In this document: piece by piece, positions 15,421 to 17,330 of the stretch
Layout: each line of letters opens with the position of its first letter
Numbering within the stretch: the stretch's first letter is position 1
Source: UBA11164 sp002420085
GTDB lineage: Bacteria; Pseudomonadota; Gammaproteobacteria; Xanthomonadales; Xanthomonadaceae
DNA: 17,330 bases
Direction of reading: 5' to 3'
NCBI GenBank assembly: GCA_031976395.1
Contig: DALYLJ010000055.1
Coordinates: 1 to 17,330, forward strand
Program-made: the position numbers and the translations under genes
The notes under the pieces: model-generated
The model's input: the letters and a program-made list of their open reading frames with translations, nothing else
Told to the model about the DNA's origin: nothing
The model's database searches: none

Positions 15421-15450
15421 CCGACCGAACCGGACCGAACCGGACCGAAC
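15421..15450 (+). repeat. 10-bp tandem array 2 upstream of accA
   Basis: Three units of 10 bases: CCGACCGAAC (15421-15430, one mismatch), CGGACCGAAC (15431-15440) and CGGACCGAAC (15441-15450). The array covers the place where the -35 region of the accA promoter would be, and ends ten bases before the -10 element. Confidence 0.85.
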
Positions 15451-15460
15451 CCTGCCCGGC

Positions 15461-15466
15461 TATACT
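15461..15466 (+). promoter_or_regulatory. Predicted -10 element of an accA promoter
   Basis: TATACT preceded by CCGGC lies 27 bases upstream of the accA ATG; predicted transcription start near 15473 and a leader of about 21 nt. No -35 consensus is present at 15437-15443 because that region is repeat array 2, which suggests an activator-dependent promoter or a weak one. Confidence 0.55.
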
Positions 15467-15493
15467 TCCGCTACCTGTTGGCAGCGCCGCCGA

Positions 15494-16465
15494 ATGAATC
15501 CGAATTACCTCGACTTCGAGCAACCGATCGCCGACCTCCAGGCGAAGATCCAGGATCTGCGCGACGCCAGTCATGGCGAAGCCATGGACATCGAACGCGA
15601 AGCACGCGCCTTGGAAGCCAAGCTGCGCATCCGCACCGCCGAGATCTTCCGCAACCTCAGTGCCTGGCAGATCTCCCAGCTTGCCCGCCACCCGGCCCGG
15701 CCCTACACGCTCGATTACCTACGCCTGATGTGCGAGGAATTCCAGGAACTGGCCGGCGATCGCGCCTATGCCGACGACCCGGCCATCGTCGGCGGGCTGG
15801 CGCGGATGGCCGGCCGGCCGGTCATGGTGATCGGCCATCAGAAGGGCCGCGATACCAAGAGCAAGGTCCGGCGCAACTTCGGCATGCCGCGCCCGGAAGG
15901 CTACCGCAAGGCCCTGCGACTGATGCGCATGGCGGAACGCTTCGGACTGCCGATCCTGACCTTCATCGACACTCCGGGCGCCTACCCCGGCATCGGCGCC
16001 GAAGAACGCGGACAATCCGAAGCGATCGCCCGCAATCTGATCGAAATGGCCGAACTCCGAGTGCCGATCGTCTGCACCGTGATCGGCGAAGGCGGCTCCG
16101 GCGGCGCCCTGGCGATCGGCGTCGGCGACCGCACCCTGATGCTGCAATACGCCACCTATTCGGTGATCTCCCCGGAAGGCTGCGCCTCGATCCTGTGGAA
16201 ATCGGCCGATAAGGCCAAAGATGCCGCCGAGGCCCTGGGATTGACCGCCACCCGCCTGAAAGCATTCGGCCTGGTCGATAAAGTGGTGCGTGAACCGACC
16301 GGCGGCGCCCATCGCAACCCGCGCTCGATGGCGACTCGGCTGCGCGCCATCCTGCTCAACGAACTGGACGCCCTGCACGGCCTCGACAGCCAGACCCTGC
16401 TCGAACGCCGCTACCAGCGCCTGCGCGGTTACGGCGCATACGAGGCGGCCTCGGCAGCACCGTGA
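15494..16465 (+). CDS. accA: Acetyl-CoA carboxylase carboxyltransferase subunit alpha
   Basis: AccA with AccD transfers the carboxyl group from biotin on AccB to acetyl-CoA, making malonyl-CoA for fatty-acid synthesis. The 323-residue protein begins NPNYLDFEQPIADLQAKI, and contains LARHPARPYTLDYLRL, FQELAGDRAYADDPAIVGG, IGHQKGRDTKSKVRRNFG, FIDTPGAYPGIGAEERGQSE, EGGSGGALAIG (from 199) and VISPEGCASILWKSADKA, all matching the E. coli enzyme (319 residues). The frame is open further upstream to a GTG at 15404, but that would translate repeat array 2 and the promoter, so ATG 15494 is preferred. The C-terminus ends GYGAYEAASAAP, slightly longer than in E. coli. Its TGA overlaps the tilS start as GTGA. 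Confidence 0.98.
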   Translation: MNPNYLDFEQPIADLQAKIQDLRDASHGEAMDIEREARALEAKLRIRTAEIFRNLSAWQISQLARHPARPYTLDYLRLMCEEFQELAGDRAYADDPAIVGGLARMAGRPVMVIGHQKGRDTKSKVRRNFGMPRPEGYRKALRLMRMAERFGLPILTFIDTPGAYPGIGAEERGQSEAIARNLIEMAELRVPIVCTVIGEGGSGGALAIGVGDRTLMLQYATYSVISPEGCASILWKSADKAKDAAEALGLTATRLKAFGLVDKVVREPTGGAHRNPRSMATRLRAILLNELDALHGLDSQTLLERRYQRLRGYGAYEAASAAP

Positions 16466-17330
16466 CCGCAGCCGACGACGGCGATCCCCAGGCCCTGCCG
16501 AACGCGCTGCGCGCGGCCCTGGCCTCGGCACCGCCCGGCCCGCTGGCTGTCGCCTTCAGTGGCGGTCCCGACTCGACCGCCCTGGTACATGCCCTCGCCG
16601 GCCTGAGTCCGGCCCGCGCGCGCGGCCTGCGCGCCCTGCATGTCGATCACCGTCTGCATCCGGACTCGCAACACTGGGCGCAGCAATGCCAGGCCCTGTG
16701 CCGAACACTGGCCCTGCCCCTGACGGTGCTGCCCGTGGCGGTCGCCCGCGCCAGTGGACACGGCCTGGAGGCCGCCGCCCGAGAGGCCCGTTACCAGGCC
16801 CTGGCCGCCGCCCTGCACCCGAACGAACGGCTGATCACCGGCCACCATCGTGAGGACCAGGCCGAAACCTTCCTGCTGCGGGCAGTGCGTGCCTCCGGAC
16901 CGGACGGACTGGCCGCCATGCGCCCGCTGCGCCGGCTCGGTCCGGGTTGGCTGTGGCGCCCCCTGCTCGACCTGGCGCGGGCCGATCTGCGTGCCTATCT
17001 GCGCCAGCATCGGCTCGACTGGATCGACGACCCGAGCAATGCCCTGCCCAACAACGACCGTGCCTGGCTGCGCCAGAACCTGCTGCCGATCCTGCGGCAA
17101 CGCTGGCCGCACGCCGAAGCGGCACTGGCGCGCAGCGCAGCCCTGTGCGCCGAAGCCAGCCGCTTGCTGACCGACCAGGATCGCGCCCGGCTCAGCGAGG
17201 TACGTGGCCCGGAAGCCGGCGCTGAAGCCGGCAGCCTGCGGGTGTCGGCCCTGATCCGATTCGATCCGGCGCAGCGCGCCCGACTGCTGCGCCTGCTCGA
17301 CCTTCAGCGTAGCCCAGGTTTGCTGGGTTT
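16462..17330 (+). CDS. tilS: tRNA(Ile)-lysidine synthase, N-terminal part (3' end outside window)
   Basis: TilS attaches lysine to C34 of the tRNA-Ile CAU anticodon, changing its reading from AUG to AUA; it is essential in most bacteria. The 289 visible codons show the ATP-binding PP-loop SGGPDS at 33-38 (Pro in a variable position), LHVDHRLHPDS, TGHHREDQAETFLLR from about 126, ASGPDGLAAMRPLRR, LWRPLLDLARADLRAYL and LDWIDDPSNA, the family hallmarks. The GTG start overlaps the accA stop as GTGA, so translation is probably coupled, and accA-tilS adjacency is as I recall it from P. aeruginosa. The C-terminal tRNA-binding domains lie beyond the window. No stop or frameshift is seen in the visible part. 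Confidence 0.94.
   Translation, partial: MTAADDGDPQALPNALRAALASAPPGPLAVAFSGGPDSTALVHALAGLSPARARGLRALHVDHRLHPDSQHWAQQCQALCRTLALPLTVLPVAVARASGHGLEAAAREARYQALAAALHPNERLITGHHREDQAETFLLRAVRASGPDGLAAMRPLRRLGPGWLWRPLLDLARADLRAYLRQHRLDWIDDPSNALPNNDRAWLRQNLLPILRQRWPHAEAALARSAALCAEASRLLTDQDRARLSEVRGPEAGAEAGSLRVSALIRFDPAQRARLLRLLDLQRSPGLLG

Noticed and set aside
15404..15493. Upstream GTG extension of accA
   Set aside because: It would translate repeat array 2 and the -10 element, and AccA proteins start at the position corresponding to ATG 15494.

Overview
This window is a conserved housekeeping cluster from a high-G+C Gram-negative bacterium, almost certainly a gammaproteobacterium. The order pyrH – (CDF transporter) – frr – uppS – cdsA – rseP – bamA – lpxD – fabZ – lpxA – lpxB – rnhB – dnaE – accA – tilS follows the arrangement I recall from Pseudomonas aeruginosa and related lineages. 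All genes read on the + strand. Third codon positions are strongly G/C, which also explains very long shadow reading frames on the opposite strand. I cannot fix the genus; a Xanthomonadales/Chromatiales-like lineage fits, but that is inference.

Layout. 1–339: 3' end of pyrH (UMP kinase). 336–1244: cation diffusion facilitator, inserted between pyrH and frr. 1366–3605: frr, uppS, cdsA (ribosome recycling, undecaprenyl-PP synthesis, CDP-diacylglycerol synthesis). 3606–3789: a 184-base gap where dxr would be expected; it holds only a doubtful 61-codon frame. 3790–7551: rseP and bamA (envelope stress protease, outer-membrane protein assembly). 7560–11129: lpxD, fabZ, lpxA, lpxB (lipid A and fatty-acid synthesis; no skp before lpxD). 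11126–11719: rnhB. 11836–15369: dnaE. 15370–15493: two 10-bp tandem-repeat arrays and a promoter-like element. 15494–16465: accA. 16462 to the end: tilS, cut by the window edge.

How it works together. Most genes serve envelope building. UppS makes the lipid carrier for peptidoglycan. CdsA makes the phospholipid precursor. LpxA, LpxD and LpxB build lipid A. FabZ draws on the same 3-hydroxyacyl-ACP pool, and AccA feeds fatty-acid synthesis. BamA and RseP handle outer-membrane proteins. The rest covers translation, replication and nucleotide supply. Several genes overlap at GTGA, ATGA or TGATG junctions, suggesting translational coupling. Four intergenic gaps (before frr, lpxB, dnaE, accA) each carry a CCGG(C)-prefixed -10-like hexamer, suggesting internal promoters divide the cluster.

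I found no mobile element, CRISPR array, tRNA, rRNA or convincing intrinsic terminator, and no gap above 190 bases. I do not see a previously undescribed multi-gene system here. The points worth a second look are missing and inserted genes relative to the usual order (dxr, skp, CDF transporter), short tandem repeats in fabZ and upstream of accA, and promoter architecture, including a possibly leaderless lpxB message.
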